Origin: Mycolicibacterium sp. TUM20985
GTDB taxonomy: Bacteria > Actinomycetota > Actinomycetes > Mycobacteriales > Mycobacteriaceae
Assembly: GCF_030295745.1 (NCBI RefSeq)
Contig: NZ_AP027291.1
Coordinates: forward strand, 186,001 to 250,000
Reading direction: 5' to 3'
DNA: 64,000 nucleotides
Both the position numbers and the translations under genes were made by a program. The notes under the pieces were generated by a model, which was not told the origin of the DNA, searched no databases, and saw only the letters and a program-made list of their open reading frames with translations. Of this stretch, positions 46,559 through 54,003 are shown one piece after another. Positions within the stretch are counted from its first letter, which is position 1. Each line of letters starts with the position of its first letter.

Positions 46559-47384
46559 GGCGGGCCGTCCTTCTGCTGGAACGGATCTCACTTAGTTGGC
46601 GGCGCGCGGTATCTCCGGTGAGGGTCTCACCTGCGTAGTGGCGGAACACGTCCTCGAGCGTTGCGTTCGGGGCGGCGTCCGAGCTGAGGGCGGACTTGAG
46701 ATCCTGTGGCGACCCCACGGCCCGTAGCGCGCCATGGTGCATGAGGGCGACGCGGTCGCACAGCGCGTCGGCCTCCTCCATGTAGTGGGTGGTCAGCAGG
46801 ACCGTCATCCCGTACTCCTCCTGCATGTCGGCCACCTGCGACCACACCGCGTCGCGCGCAATGGGATCCAGGCCCACGGTGGGCTCGTCGAGGATCAGCA
46901 GCGAGGGCCGGTTCACCAGCGCCTGCGCGAGTTCCAGCCGTCGGACCATGCCGCCGGAGTACGTGCTCGCGAGATTCTCGGCGACGTCGAGCAGGTTCAT
47001 CGCCGAGAGGGCCTCGTCGACGCGGCCGCGGCGTTGCCGGCGGGGAACGTCGTACAACCGGGCGAACAGGTCGACGTTCTGCCGGCCCGTCAGGGCTGAC
47101 TCGATCGAGAGTTGTTGCGGGACATAGCCAAGGTTGTGGCGGATGTCCATGGTGTCGCGCCGGGCGTCGAGACCGAAGATGCGTACCTCACCGTCCTGGA
47201 CGGGGGTGAGCGTGGTGAGCACCCGCACCACGGTGGTCTTGCCCGCACCGTTGGGGCCGAGCAGGCCCACGGTCTCGCCGGCGCGGACCTCGAGGGTGAG
47301 GTCGTCGACGGCGGTGAAGTCGCCGTAGCGGTGGGTCAGGTTCCGGCAGTCGATCGCCGGGGGCCTCGCTGCGGGTGGCTTCAT
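46548..47384 (-). CDS. ABC transporter ATPase (DrrA-like)
   Basis: A 278-aa ATPase with Walker A LLGPNGAGKTTVVR near 39-52, signature TYSGGMVRRLELAQAL near 143-158, Walker B LLILDEPTVGLDP near 165-177 and H-loop LLTTHYMEEAD. The C-terminal extension with LKSALSSDAAPNATLEDVF fits drug-exporter ATPases. ATG 47384 overlaps the MarR stop by 4 bp (ATGA), so the exporter is coupled to its likely regulator. Confidence 0.9.
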   Translation of the reverse strand: MKPPAARPPAIDCRNLTHRYGDFTAVDDLTLEVRAGETVGLLGPNGAGKTTVVRVLTTLTPVQDGEVRIFGLDARRDTMDIRHNLGYVPQQLSIESALTGRQNVDLFARLYDVPRRQRRGRVDEALSAMNLLDVAENLASTYSGGMVRRLELAQALVNRPSLLILDEPTVGLDPIARDAVWSQVADMQEEYGMTVLLTTHYMEEADALCDRVALMHHGALRAVGSPQDLKSALSSDAAPNATLEDVFRHYAGETLTGDTARRQLSEIRSSRRTARRVS

Positions 47385-47842
47385 GCGGGCTCCTCGTGTA
47401 GTAGGCGGGTGACTTCGGCGAGCACGACGAGACCCTCGCTGAGCCGGTCGCGCTGATCGGGATCGAGTCGGGCGAGCGCGGCGCCGAGGGTGGCCCGTCG
47501 GGTAGCGCGGGATTCGTCGGCGATGCGCTGTGCCGGTGCGGTGAGCCGGAGCCGGCCGACCCGCCGGTCGTCGGGGTCCGCGGTGCGGATCAGCAGGCCG
47601 TCGGCGGAGAGTCGTGACACCAGGGTCGAGGCCGTGTTGGGTGCCAGGCCGAGTTCCGTCGCGGCTTCCCGCACCGAGATGCCGGGCTGGCGACCCACCA
47701 GTCGCAACAGCTCCGCCTGCGACTCGGGGAGCCCGGTGCCGATCCTCGGCCCGCCGCCGGCCCGGCGCACGTGGCGGCGGAAGCGGCCGGCAGTGGCCAG
47801 GAGTTCACCGGCGAGATCGGTCTGGGTGTGCACCCGCTCCAC
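47381..47842 (-). CDS. MarR family regulator of DrrAB-type exporter
   Basis: 153 aa. The winged helix covers about 45-115: LLRLVGRQPGISVREAATEL, recognition helix APNTASTLVSRL, wing RTADPDDRRVGRLRLT with the D-DRR motif. First gene of a three-gene operon with an ABC exporter, the common arrangement for a drug-responsive repressor. A degenerate GATTTCGGCG palindrome lies about 27-81 bp upstream, in the divergent region, but it is not obviously a MarR site. Confidence 0.88.
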   Translation of the reverse strand: MERVHTQTDLAGELLATAGRFRRHVRRAGGGPRIGTGLPESQAELLRLVGRQPGISVREAATELGLAPNTASTLVSRLSADGLLIRTADPDDRRVGRLRLTAPAQRIADESRATRRATLGAALARLDPDQRDRLSEGLVVLAEVTRLLHEEPA

Positions 47843-47868
47843 AGTACCTCTGTTACAGAGCTAACTAT

Positions 47869-47923
47869 CGCGACTTCGGCGCGCACACCGTCGCTCACCG
47901 AACGTTCCCGCGCCGAAATCGCG
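47869..47923. repeat. degenerate GATTTCGGCG-family palindrome in a divergent region
   Basis: The outer arms (47869-47883 and 47909-47923) are 15-bp inverted repeats with one mismatch, of the form CGCGAYTTCGGCGCG; the inner part has decayed. Over its length it aligns base for base with the car-downstream palindrome at 31469-31523, so the two share ancestry. Here it lies between divergent starts (MarR and DUF5709 genes), so it cannot be a simple convergent terminator. Confidence 0.75.
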
Positions 47924-47955
47924 GGGGTGGGGTGGGCGTCGGGCAAGATGGCAGC

Positions 47956-48327
47956 ATGTCCACATCCGATTTCGACGACTTCCCGCTGTCACAGTCCGAG
48001 GAGCTCGACTCCGACGAGATTCGCAACGCGGACGGTGATGAGGTAGTCGACCCGCCCGAACGCTGGATCCCGGCCAAGGACGACGAAACCCTCGACGAGC
48101 GACTGTCCGAGGAGGAGCCCGACGTCACCGCCGACACGGAAGCCGGTGCCGACGGTGCGGACGAGGATGATGCGACCGAAGCGCACGACTCCGACGCCGG
48201 CGGTGGCCTCGAGGTCGTCAGCGGTGACGAACTCGACCACCTCGACACTCAACGCCATGGTGTCGAGAAGGGTCAGATCGACGGGACTCCGGAGGACGGC
48301 GCCTCGTTCTTCGACGTCATCGAGTAA
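47956..48327 (+). CDS. acidic DUF5709-like protein
   Basis: 123 aa from ATG 47956. It is extremely acidic (Asp/Glu throughout), with the DUF5709 pattern DSDEIRNADGDEVVDPPERW followed by ETLDERLSEEEPDV. No transmembrane or signal segment; probably largely disordered. Found in many actinobacteria with no assigned role. Converges on glgX with 6 bp between. The open frame upstream of this ATG is not conserved and crosses the palindrome. Confidence 0.78.
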   Translation: MSTSDFDDFPLSQSEELDSDEIRNADGDEVVDPPERWIPAKDDETLDERLSEEEPDVTADTEAGADGADEDDATEAHDSDAGGGLEVVSGDELDHLDTQRHGVEKGQIDGTPEDGASFFDVIE

Positions 48328-48333
48328 CGGGGG

Positions 48334-50457
48334 CTACTCGGCTTCGGCCGCCTGAAGCACGACGACGGACCGCGCCTGGACAGTCAGTGTGGCCTTGGCG
48401 GAAACGGGACTGAAGGCCGCAGGCTCCGCCCCCTCCACCGTGTAGATGACCGGCTGCCACGCTGCGCCGAATTCCTCGGGCGGCAGGTTGAAGTCGATGG
48501 GCTCGTGGTGGGCGTTGAAGCACATGACGAACGAGTCGTCGGTCACGCGCTGCCCGCGGGGATCGAGGTCTGGGATGCCCTGGCCGTTGAGATAGACGGT
48601 GATGGACTTGCCGAAGCCGGAGTCCCAGTCCTCGTCGCTCATCTCCGAACCGTCGGGCGCGAACCACGAGATGTCCGGCAGGCGCTCCGACCCGCGAACG
48701 CGGACCGGACGCCCGTCGAAGAACCGTCGCCTGCGGAAGATCGGATGCGCCGCGCGAAGGGCGGCGACCGACTGGGTGAACTCGATCAAGGCGGCGTCGG
48801 CGGTGGCCCAGTCGATCCAGGTGATCTCGTTGTCCTGGCAGTAGCCATTGTTGTTGCCACCCTGGGTACGTCCCAACTCGTCGCCGTGACAGATCATCGG
48901 AACGCCCTGGCTGAGGATGTTCGTGGTCAGGAAGTTGCGCACCTGCTGAGCCCGCAATGCGCGGATCTCCGGGTCGTCGGTCTCTCCCTCGACGCCGCAG
49001 TTCCAGGAACTGTTGTTGCTCTCCCCGTCGTTGTTGCCCTCGCCGTTGGCCTCGTTGTGCTTGTCGTTGTAGGACACCAGGTCCCGCAACGTGAAGCCGT
49101 CGTGTGCGGTGACGAAGTTGATCGACGCGACAGGCCTGCGCGCCGTGTGCTCGTACAGGTCGGCCGACCCGGTGAGCCGGGATGCGAACTCGCCGAGGCT
49201 GGCATCCTCACCTCGCCAGAAGTCGCGGACGGTGTCGCGGTACTTGCCGTTCCACTCGGTCCACTGAGGCGGGAAGTTGCCGACCTGGTATCCGCCGGGG
49301 CCGACGTCCCATGGCTCCGCGATCAGCTTCACCTGGCTGACGGTCGGATCCTGCTGGACCAGTTCGAAGAACGTCGAGAGCTTGTCGACGTCGTAGAACT
49401 CGCGGGCGAGGGTGGACGCCAGGTCGAAGCGGAACCCGTCGACGTGCATCTCGGTCACCCAGTAGCGCAGCGAGTCCATGATCAACTGCAGCGCATGCGG
49501 ATGGCCGGCGTTCAGGCTGTTACCGGTGCCGGTGTAGTCCATGTAGTAGCGCTTGTCGTCGTCGACCAGCCGGTAGTACGCCGCGTTGTCGATACCGCGC
49601 ATCGACAGCGTGGGACCCATGTGGTTGCCCTCGGCCGTGTGGTTGTAGACCACGTCGAGGATGACCTCGATGTTCGCCTCGTGCAGCGCCCGCACCATGG
49701 CCTTGAATTCTTGGACCTGACCGCCGGGGGTGGCGCTGGCACCGTACTTGGAGTCCGGCGCGAAGAAGCCGATGGTGTTGTAACCCCAGTAGTTGGACAG
49801 CCCCTTGTCGATCAGCGTGGAGTCGTTGGCGAAGTGGTGCACCGGCATCAATTCGATCGCCGTGATTCCCAGGTTCTGCAGGTGCTCGATGATGGCGGGG
49901 TGGGCGATGGCCGCGTACGTGCCGCGGCTGCGCTCCGGGATGTCGGGATGCGTCTCGGTCAGGCCCTTGACGTGCGCCTCGTAGATGATCGAGTCGGCGT
50001 ACTCGTGCTGCGGCGGTCGGTCGGTGCCCCAGTCGAAGAACGGGTTGATGACCACCGACTTCGGCATGCTGGCTGCGGAGTCCTCGTCGTTACGGCTGTC
50101 GGGATCGCCGAAGTCGTAGGCGAACAGCGACTGGTCCCAATGGAACGCGCCGTCGATGGCCTTGGCATAGGGATCCAGCAGCAGCTTGTTGGGGTTGCAG
50201 CGCAGTCCCGACGGCGGGTCGTGCGGGCCATGCACGCGATAGCCGTACCGCTGGCCCGGCTCGACGTCGGGGACGAAGCCGTGCCAGACGAAGCCGTCTA
50301 CCTCGGGGAGCTTGAGCTTGGTCTCGGTGCCGTCGGCGTCGAACAGGCAAAGCTCGACCATCTCCGCGACCTCACTGAACACGGCGAAGTTGCTGCCCGA
50401 CCCGTCATAGGTGGCGCCCAGCGGGTAGGCCTTGCCGGGCCACATCTCCCAATCCAT
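48334..50457 (-). CDS. glgX: glycogen debranching enzyme GlgX
   Basis: 707 aa from ATG 50457 (AAGGAA about 10 nt upstream). The N-terminal CBM48 domain starts at WPGKAYPLGATYDGSGSNF. The GH13 barrel has the catalytic Asp in GFRFDLASTLARE, the general acid Glu in LIAEPWDVGPGGYQVG, and the His/Asp pair in FVTAHDGFTLRDLVSYND. It hydrolyses alpha-1,6 branches of glycogen. ATG 50512 is an alternative adding 18 residues; the still longer open frame further upstream overlaps an opposite-strand gene and is not credible. No glgY/glgZ (treY/treZ) neighbours are present. Confidence 0.93.
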   Translation of the reverse strand: MDWEMWPGKAYPLGATYDGSGSNFAVFSEVAEMVELCLFDADGTETKLKLPEVDGFVWHGFVPDVEPGQRYGYRVHGPHDPPSGLRCNPNKLLLDPYAKAIDGAFHWDQSLFAYDFGDPDSRNDEDSAASMPKSVVINPFFDWGTDRPPQHEYADSIIYEAHVKGLTETHPDIPERSRGTYAAIAHPAIIEHLQNLGITAIELMPVHHFANDSTLIDKGLSNYWGYNTIGFFAPDSKYGASATPGGQVQEFKAMVRALHEANIEVILDVVYNHTAEGNHMGPTLSMRGIDNAAYYRLVDDDKRYYMDYTGTGNSLNAGHPHALQLIMDSLRYWVTEMHVDGFRFDLASTLAREFYDVDKLSTFFELVQQDPTVSQVKLIAEPWDVGPGGYQVGNFPPQWTEWNGKYRDTVRDFWRGEDASLGEFASRLTGSADLYEHTARRPVASINFVTAHDGFTLRDLVSYNDKHNEANGEGNNDGESNNSSWNCGVEGETDDPEIRALRAQQVRNFLTTNILSQGVPMICHGDELGRTQGGNNNGYCQDNEITWIDWATADAALIEFTQSVAALRAAHPIFRRRRFFDGRPVRVRGSERLPDISWFAPDGSEMSDEDWDSGFGKSITVYLNGQGIPDLDPRGQRVTDDSFVMCFNAHHEPIDFNLPPEEFGAAWQPVIYTVEGAEPAAFSPVSAKATLTVQARSVVVLQAAEAE

Positions 50458-50661
50458 GGGGATCGTTTCCTTGTCAACGGCATCGGGTTGCGAGGCCGGC
50501 ATGACGGGAGACGTTGCGGTGTCCTTGGAACTGGAGGCGGGGGTGGCGGGGGTCAAGTCAAACCCTTCTGGTGAAGCTGGTGAATGGATCAAGACGACGA
50601 TATGGCACGACGGGGTGGGGCACCATGGCGGGCGAGTGGCTCGACATGGAGGTACGCGGTT

Positions 50662-51477
50662 TTGTTTACCGGCCCTGAACTGCCCGTTTACCGCACGCTG
50701 CAAACCACCGTGTCCGGTCCAGTGGTGACCATCACCCTGAACAGGCCCGATGTTCGCAATGCGATCGGCGACGGCATGCGCGAGGAATTGGCCGACGCCT
50801 ACCTGCGCTGCAACCGGGCCGACGCGGTCCGGGTGATCGTCCTGACGGGCGCCCCGCCGGCGTTCTGTGCGGGTGCCGATCTCGGCGCAGGCGACCGCAC
50901 GTTCGCCGCTCCTGGATCCGGTTTCAGCGCCGCGGGTATCGACGTGCCCGCGTGGACACTCGACAAGCCGGTGATCGCGGCCGTCGACGGACATGCGCTC
51001 GGCCTGGGGTTGACGCTGGCGCTGCAGTGCGACATCCGCCTGTTCGCGGCCGACGCGAAGTACGGCGTCGTGCAGGTGCGGCGCGGGGTGGTCGGTGACG
51101 CGTACTCCCACTGGATGCTGCCGCGGCTGGTGGGGATCGCCAACGCCGCGGAGGTGCTGTTGACCGGTGCCACGTTCGACGGGCGCCGTGCCGTCGAGCT
51201 GGGCCTGGGCAGCCGGGTGCTCGACGCCGATGCCGTCCTGCCGGCCGCCCTCGAGATCGCCCACGACATCGCCGAGAACACGGCCCCGATGTCGGTCGCG
51301 GCCAGCAAGCGGCTGCTGTGGGATTCGTTCGATCTCGACCGTGCGGCGGTAGGCGCCCGGGAGACCGACATCCACCTGCGGTTGATGGCACACGACGACG
51401 CCAGGGAGGGCGTGCGGGCGCATCTGGCGGGCCGCCCGCCGCAGTGGACCGGCCGCCCCGCCGACCCCACCCGCTGA
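50662..51477 (+). CDS. enoyl-CoA hydratase/isomerase (crotonase) family protein
   Basis: 271 aa from a proposed TTG start at 50662, chosen because GGAGG lies 9 nt upstream and the conserved region begins soon after; ATG 50584 would add 26 residues of no family character. Oxyanion-hole segments are APPAFCAGADLGAG near 62-75 and AVDGHALGLGLTLALQ near 105-120. At the first catalytic position the sequence is YGVVQVRRG where hydratases have FGQPEI, so the Glu is replaced by Gln; the second Glu is kept in GIANAAEVLLTG. It may therefore be an isomerase or another crotonase activity. Confidence 0.83.
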   Translation: MFTGPELPVYRTLQTTVSGPVVTITLNRPDVRNAIGDGMREELADAYLRCNRADAVRVIVLTGAPPAFCAGADLGAGDRTFAAPGSGFSAAGIDVPAWTLDKPVIAAVDGHALGLGLTLALQCDIRLFAADAKYGVVQVRRGVVGDAYSHWMLPRLVGIANAAEVLLTGATFDGRRAVELGLGSRVLDADAVLPAALEIAHDIAENTAPMSVAASKRLLWDSFDLDRAAVGARETDIHLRLMAHDDAREGVRAHLAGRPPQWTGRPADPTR

Positions 51478-51479
51478 GT

Positions 51480-51528
51480 GACTTCGGCGTGATCGGTCGC
51501 GGTGCGCGCGACCGAACACGCCGAAATC
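51480..51528. terminator. GATTTCGGCG-family hairpin between convergent genes
   Basis: Outer arms 51480-51491 and 51517-51528 (GACTTCGGCGTG against CACGCCGAAATC, one mismatch), a 2-nt internal loop, inner arms CGGTCGC/GCGACCG (51494-51500, 51508-51514), loop of 7. It fills the space between the crotonase and pncA stops, and suits a bidirectional stop. Related to 31471 and 47869. Confidence 0.7.
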
Positions 51529-51529
51529 G

Positions 51530-52078
51530 TCAGGCGATGGCGACGCCGGAGGCGCGGAGCGACGCGACGGCCTCGGCGGTCGTCGTCGGTGCCACCCCGG
51601 CGGTGAAGTCCAGCAGCACCCGGGTGGTGAACCCGGCGGCGATCGCATCGTCCGCCGTCGCCTTCACGCAGTAGTCCGTGGCGATGCCGACGACGTCTAC
51701 CGTGTCGACGTCGCGCTGGCGCAGCCAGTCGGCCAGCGTCGTCCCGGAGTCGTCGGTGCCCTCGAAGCCGCTGTAGGCCGCGGAATACTCGCCCTTGGTG
51801 AAGACGGCCTCGACGGCCGCCGGGTCGAAGTCCGGATGGAAGTCCACGCCGTCGGTGCCGACCACGCAGTGTGGCGGCCACGACTCCCGGTAGTCGGGTT
51901 GGTCGGAGAAGTGTGACCCGGGGTCGACGTGGAAGTCCATCGTCGCGACGACGTGGTCATAGTCGTGATCGGCGAGCATGTCGGTGATCCTGCTGGCGAC
52001 GGTCGCACCGCCCTCGACGGCCAAGGAGCCGCCCTCGCAGAAGTCCCTCTGCACGTCGACGATGATCAATGCGCGCAT
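51530..52078 (-). CDS. pncA: nicotinamidase/pyrazinamidase
   Basis: 182 aa, close to M. tuberculosis PncA (186 aa). Catalytic triad D8 (VDVQRDF), K95 (FTKGEYS) and C137 (IATDYCV); metal ligands D48, H50 and H56 in MDFHVDPGSHF, plus H70 in WPPHCV. It converts nicotinamide to nicotinate in NAD salvage and would activate pyrazinamide. Residue 136 is Tyr where M. tuberculosis has His 137. The gene ends just after a shared hairpin with the convergent crotonase gene. Confidence 0.95.
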   Translation of the reverse strand: MRALIIVDVQRDFCEGGSLAVEGGATVASRITDMLADHDYDHVVATMDFHVDPGSHFSDQPDYRESWPPHCVVGTDGVDFHPDFDPAAVEAVFTKGEYSAAYSGFEGTDDSGTTLADWLRQRDVDTVDVVGIATDYCVKATADDAIAAGFTTRVLLDFTAGVAPTTTAEAVASLRASGVAIA

Positions 52079-52088
52079 GGGTTCAAGG

Positions 52089-53375
52089 CTATCCGCCGAA
52101 GAGCAGGTACAGCCCGGTGAAGGTGTAGCCGACCATCACCAGCATCATGGCGAGCTGCCCGGTGACCTGATGCCGTTTGGGCAACAGGGACAGCGCCCGG
52201 TCGTGCGCGGCGATGACGCCGGCGACGTGTCCACTCACGACGAAGCCGACTTTGAGGGTCGCGAGCACCGACGGATGTGCCGACAGCAGGTAGTACGGCT
52301 GGACGTCGGGCAGGCCGACGAGCCGCAGCACGGTCTGCTGGCCGCGCTCGACGAGATAGGTCAGGTAGTGCGCGAAGACGTAGCCGATCACGATCGGGAT
52401 CAGCGAATGGGCCATCAGCCCAGGCAGTTCGCGGCGGCGCTGGGCGTCGACGCCGCCGGTCGCCCTGGCCGCCAGCGAGAACGTCACCGCCACCACCGTC
52501 GCGAAGAGCAGCAGTCCGGCGGTGCGCAACAGCACGGCGACCGTTGTCGAACTGCCGGACAGATCGTCGACGAGGTTGCGCCACTGCGGCATTGCCGAGA
52601 AGCTGTCGAACGCCGTCGAACCCAACAGGATCGCGAGCACCGCGACGGTACCCGCGCGCACCGGCATCGACGGCAGATGGTCGAACGGGTTGCCGACCGC
52701 GATGTGCCCGTCGGCGTTGCGGCGCAGCGGTGACAGTCGCGACGCCACCACCCCGTACACCTCGAAGGGGTCGGCCCTGGCGTTCCAGCGGGGGCCGAAG
52801 ACGCACGCCCCCGCGAGCGTCACCATCACGTACGTCGCAAGCCAAATCTCAATGGCGACAAGCGATCCCGGATCATGGCTGGCGAGCTCGAGCCACACGA
52901 ACGCAAAGAGCCCGACGGCCGCGGGCCAGTAGCCCCATGCGCGCGGGTACTGCCGTGGCGGAGGTCTGCGCGACGGTGGCAGCACACGGTAGACGGTCCG
53001 CACGGGCGACAGCACGCGCCACACCGGGCCGAACGCCAACGAGACTGCTGCCAGCCCCACCCACATCAGCACGTAGAACACGCCGGGCAAGGCGTTCTCG
53101 TCATCCTGCGGGCCAAAGACGGCGGCGACCGTCACCCACAGCGCGAACAGCAGCCCGGCCACGGCCGCGGCCAGGCGCGTCGCGGGCGCGTCCACCGCCC
53201 TCGTCACCCATTGCGGTAGCGGGTGGCCCGCCCTCGCCGGGTCGAACCGCGGCGTCCTCCAAGCGAGCACCACGACGGCGAAGGTGAACGTCAACGCCCA
53301 CGCCGCGCCGATCAGCGCATAGGTGTACGGAATCGGCAGATCGCCTGAGCCGCCCAGGCCGTGCGCGAGGATCAC
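52089..53375 (-). CDS. polytopic membrane protein of cupredoxin operon
   Basis: 428 aa from GTG 53375, overlapping the previous stop (GTGA). About ten transmembrane helices. Several His residues lie in or near helices: IVIGYVFAHYLTYL, YYLLSAHPSVLATL and VSGHVAGVIAAHDRAL, suggesting metal or haem contacts. I do not recognise a named family. It is the last gene of a four-gene operon (55832 to 52089) with a large multi-helix protein, a small membrane protein and a cupredoxin-like lipoprotein; a membrane redox or metal-handling complex is my inference. Confidence 0.72.
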   Translation of the reverse strand: MILAHGLGGSGDLPIPYTYALIGAAWALTFTFAVVVLAWRTPRFDPARAGHPLPQWVTRAVDAPATRLAAAVAGLLFALWVTVAAVFGPQDDENALPGVFYVLMWVGLAAVSLAFGPVWRVLSPVRTVYRVLPPSRRPPPRQYPRAWGYWPAAVGLFAFVWLELASHDPGSLVAIEIWLATYVMVTLAGACVFGPRWNARADPFEVYGVVASRLSPLRRNADGHIAVGNPFDHLPSMPVRAGTVAVLAILLGSTAFDSFSAMPQWRNLVDDLSGSSTTVAVLLRTAGLLLFATVVAVTFSLAARATGGVDAQRRRELPGLMAHSLIPIVIGYVFAHYLTYLVERGQQTVLRLVGLPDVQPYYLLSAHPSVLATLKVGFVVSGHVAGVIAAHDRALSLLPKRHQVTGQLAMMLVMVGYTFTGLYLLFGG

Positions 53376-53800
53376 TGCACGGCGATGGAGGCGACCGTTC
53401 GACTCAGTTGGTGCAGCTCCACGTCGACCTTGCCGGGGACGGTGACGGTGAACTGGAACGACTGACCGGACTTCGGCTCGATGTCGAAGGTGTGCTCGGG
53501 GTTGGAGTGCACGTGCAGCTGGTCGGCCACGTCGCTGTTCACCCGCACGACGATGGGATCGCCGACCTTGGCCTGGAGCTGCTCGTTGGTGGGCGTCACC
53601 TCGCCACCGGCAATGGTGACGTCGACGATCAACCGTTCCGGGGGCGCCTGTTCGTCGGACATCTGCGGGACGCCGGTCGAGCTGGGGCCGGCGGACGGGC
53701 TGCTCGCGGCGTCGTCGGAGCCGTTCGATCCGCCGCAACCCGCGACGAGCAGGGCGGTGGCGGCCAGGGCCACGAAGGTCTTCGAAGTCGTCGGCGTCAT
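53372..53800 (-). CDS. cupredoxin-like lipoprotein
   Basis: 142 aa from ATG 53800 (TGATG overlap with the upstream stop; GTG 53803 is an alternative). Lipobox LLVAGC puts the anchored Cys near residue 20; a Ser/Pro linker follows. The C-terminal ~85 residues look like an EfeO/cupredoxin_1 beta-sandwich: VTIAGGEVTPTNEQLQAKVG, VVRVNSDVADQLHVHS, and FTVTVPGKVDVELHQL. No Cys is present in the fold, so it is not a type-1 copper site; LHVHS could bind copper. It would face outside the membrane. Confidence 0.78.
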   Translation of the reverse strand: MTPTTSKTFVALAATALLVAGCGGSNGSDDAASSPSAGPSSTGVPQMSDEQAPPERLIVDVTIAGGEVTPTNEQLQAKVGDPIVVRVNSDVADQLHVHSNPEHTFDIEPKSGQSFQFTVTVPGKVDVELHQLSRTVASIAVQ

Positions 53801-54003
53801 CACGGGGAACCATCTTCGCCGGTGGATCCTGGACGCTCACTGTGGGTCTCGTCGTCCTCGTCGTCGGGCATACGGCGGTCGCGCCGAGCGACCCAGATGA
53901 CCACGGCCACCACCAGGATCGCCGGTGCGAACGCCGGGATCGCCAGCAGCGCCGAGTGGTCGGCGAGGACTTGGACGTGGGGCGCGGCGAGGGTCGTCGT
54001 CAT
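53800..54003 (-). CDS. small single-pass membrane protein
   Basis: 67 aa: N-terminal VQVLADHSALLAIPAF, one helix (~23-40, FAPAILVVAVVIWVARR), then an acidic tail EDDETHSERPGS. ATG 54003 overlaps the stop of the large membrane protein (ATGA), and its own stop overlaps the lipoprotein start, so it is a genuine operon member. Size and layout suggest an accessory subunit of the membrane complex. Confidence 0.75.
   Translation of the reverse strand: MTTTLAAPHVQVLADHSALLAIPAFAPAILVVAVVIWVARRDRRMPDDEDDETHSERPGSTGEDGSP

Noticed and set aside
48505..50574. A 689-codon open frame on the plus strand
   Set aside because: Exactly antisense to glgX; no domain pattern, while glgX has all GH13 motifs.
50458..51648. 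Long N-terminal extension of GlgX (frame open to 51648)
   Set aside because: It would overlap the crotonase and pncA genes; GlgX homologues start close to the CBM48 domain.
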